This document shows positions 63,804-64,000 of a stretch of DNA of 64,000 nt, in pieces. The notes beneath the pieces are model-generated. The model saw only the letters and a program-made list of their open reading frames with translations, made no database searches and had not been told where the DNA came from. The DNA lies in the NCBI RefSeq assembly GCF_000333035.1, contig NZ_BANU01000020.1:50202-114201 (forward strand), written 5' to 3'. The DNA comes from Gordonia sihwensis NBRC 108236 (GTDB taxonomy: Bacteria; Actinomycetota; Actinomycetes; Mycobacteriales; Mycobacteriaceae). Position 1 is the first letter of the stretch. Every line of letters starts with the position of its first letter. Both the position numbers and the translations under genes were made by a program.

Positions 63804-64000
63804 ATGAACTCCCAGCGACCCGAGCCGCCGTACCAGCGGCGACCGAGCGGAGGCCCTCGACCGGAGGCGCCGACCCGCAGGGTCTCCGGTCCGCCGCCCG
63901 GGGAGCCGGGCTACCGGCCGCCACTCGCGTGGTCGCAGGAACCCGACCCCCGATCGCGGCGACGTTCGCCCGCGCCGCTGCCCCCGAACCCGCTGCCCCC
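63804..64000 (+). CDS. Proline/arginine-rich protein, N-terminus only (cut by window edge)
   Basis: The frame is open from ATG 63804 to the end of the window (65 codons), beginning MNSQRPEPPYQRRPSGGPRP and continuing rich in Pro and Arg. Such N-termini are common as cytoplasmic tails of actinobacterial membrane proteins (for example LytR-CpsA-Psr proteins), but the defining part lies outside the window. The start is supported by a -10 box 7 nt upstream. Confidence 0.6.
   Translation, partial: MNSQRPEPPYQRRPSGGPRPEAPTRRVSGPPPGEPGYRPPLAWSQEPDPRSRRRSPAPLPPNPLP

Overview
This window comes from a high-GC, mycolic-acid-bearing actinobacterium (order Mycobacteriales). It is probably outside Mycobacterium itself, in the Gordonia/Tsukamurella/Williamsia/Rhodococcus neighbourhood. 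The evidence is GC-rich DNA with frequent GTG starts, three full-length Emb arabinosyltransferases, and the complete mycolate-condensation and arabinogalactan cluster in nearly the same order as M. tuberculosis Rv3799c-Rv3809c. Many genes appear leaderless, with a TANNNT -10 hexamer 7-8 nt before the start codon. The genus is inferred and not proven.

Layout. 1-3.5 kb: a DEAD-box RNA helicase (cut by the window edge), aroQ, a hotdog thioesterase, and a lone ectoine hydroxylase gene (ectD). 3.5-13.8 kb: embC-embA-embB, with no aftA next to them. 13.8-17.9 kb: an ABM monooxygenase, an MFS exporter with a divergent TetR, a VIT1-type metal transporter and a DUF2231 membrane protein. 17.9-20.7 kb: a small accessory island with a helix-turn-helix/PIN-domain toxin-antitoxin-like pair behind a 32-bp palindrome, then a DUF222-HNH nuclease. 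20.7-44.1 kb, all on the minus strand: accD4, pks13, fadD32, an LLM oxidoreductase, a Culp6-type cutinase, a DUF732 lipoprotein, two mycolyltransferases, aftB, ubiA (DPPR synthase), a PAP2 phosphatase, glfT2, glf and a SpoIID-domain protein. 44.2-46.6 kb: a HAD phosphatase and two tandem PlsC acyltransferases (Rv3813c-Rv3816c-like). 46.6-52.7 kb: variable metabolism and regulation, with an acyl-CoA dehydrogenase/TetR pair, an SDR with a divergent XRE-TetR hybrid regulator, and an MBL-Rieske fusion protein with TetR. 52.9-59.4 kb: a CPBP protease, an IdeR-box-controlled DUF2470 gene, pheA, a histidine phosphatase, a zincin, a septum-formation protein and serS (Rv3834c-Rv3839-like). 59.4-64 kb: a DUF2231-Rieske protein, an unknown helical protein coupled to a molybdopterin oxidoreductase that has lost its Fe-S cluster ligands, a GlsB-like membrane protein and a truncated proline-rich ORF.

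How it works together. The core builds the mycolyl-arabinogalactan envelope. Glf and GlfT2 make galactan. UbiA and the PAP2 phosphatase supply decaprenyl-phosphoryl precursor. EmbA/B/C and AftB make and cap arabinan. FadD32, Pks13 and AccD4 condense mycolic acids, and the secreted mycolyltransferases transfer them. The most unusual parts are the Fe-S-less Mo enzyme module at the right end, the natural EmbB substitution at the residue matching M306, a terminator plus leaderless promoter splitting fadD32 from pks13, and several clear operator palindromes.
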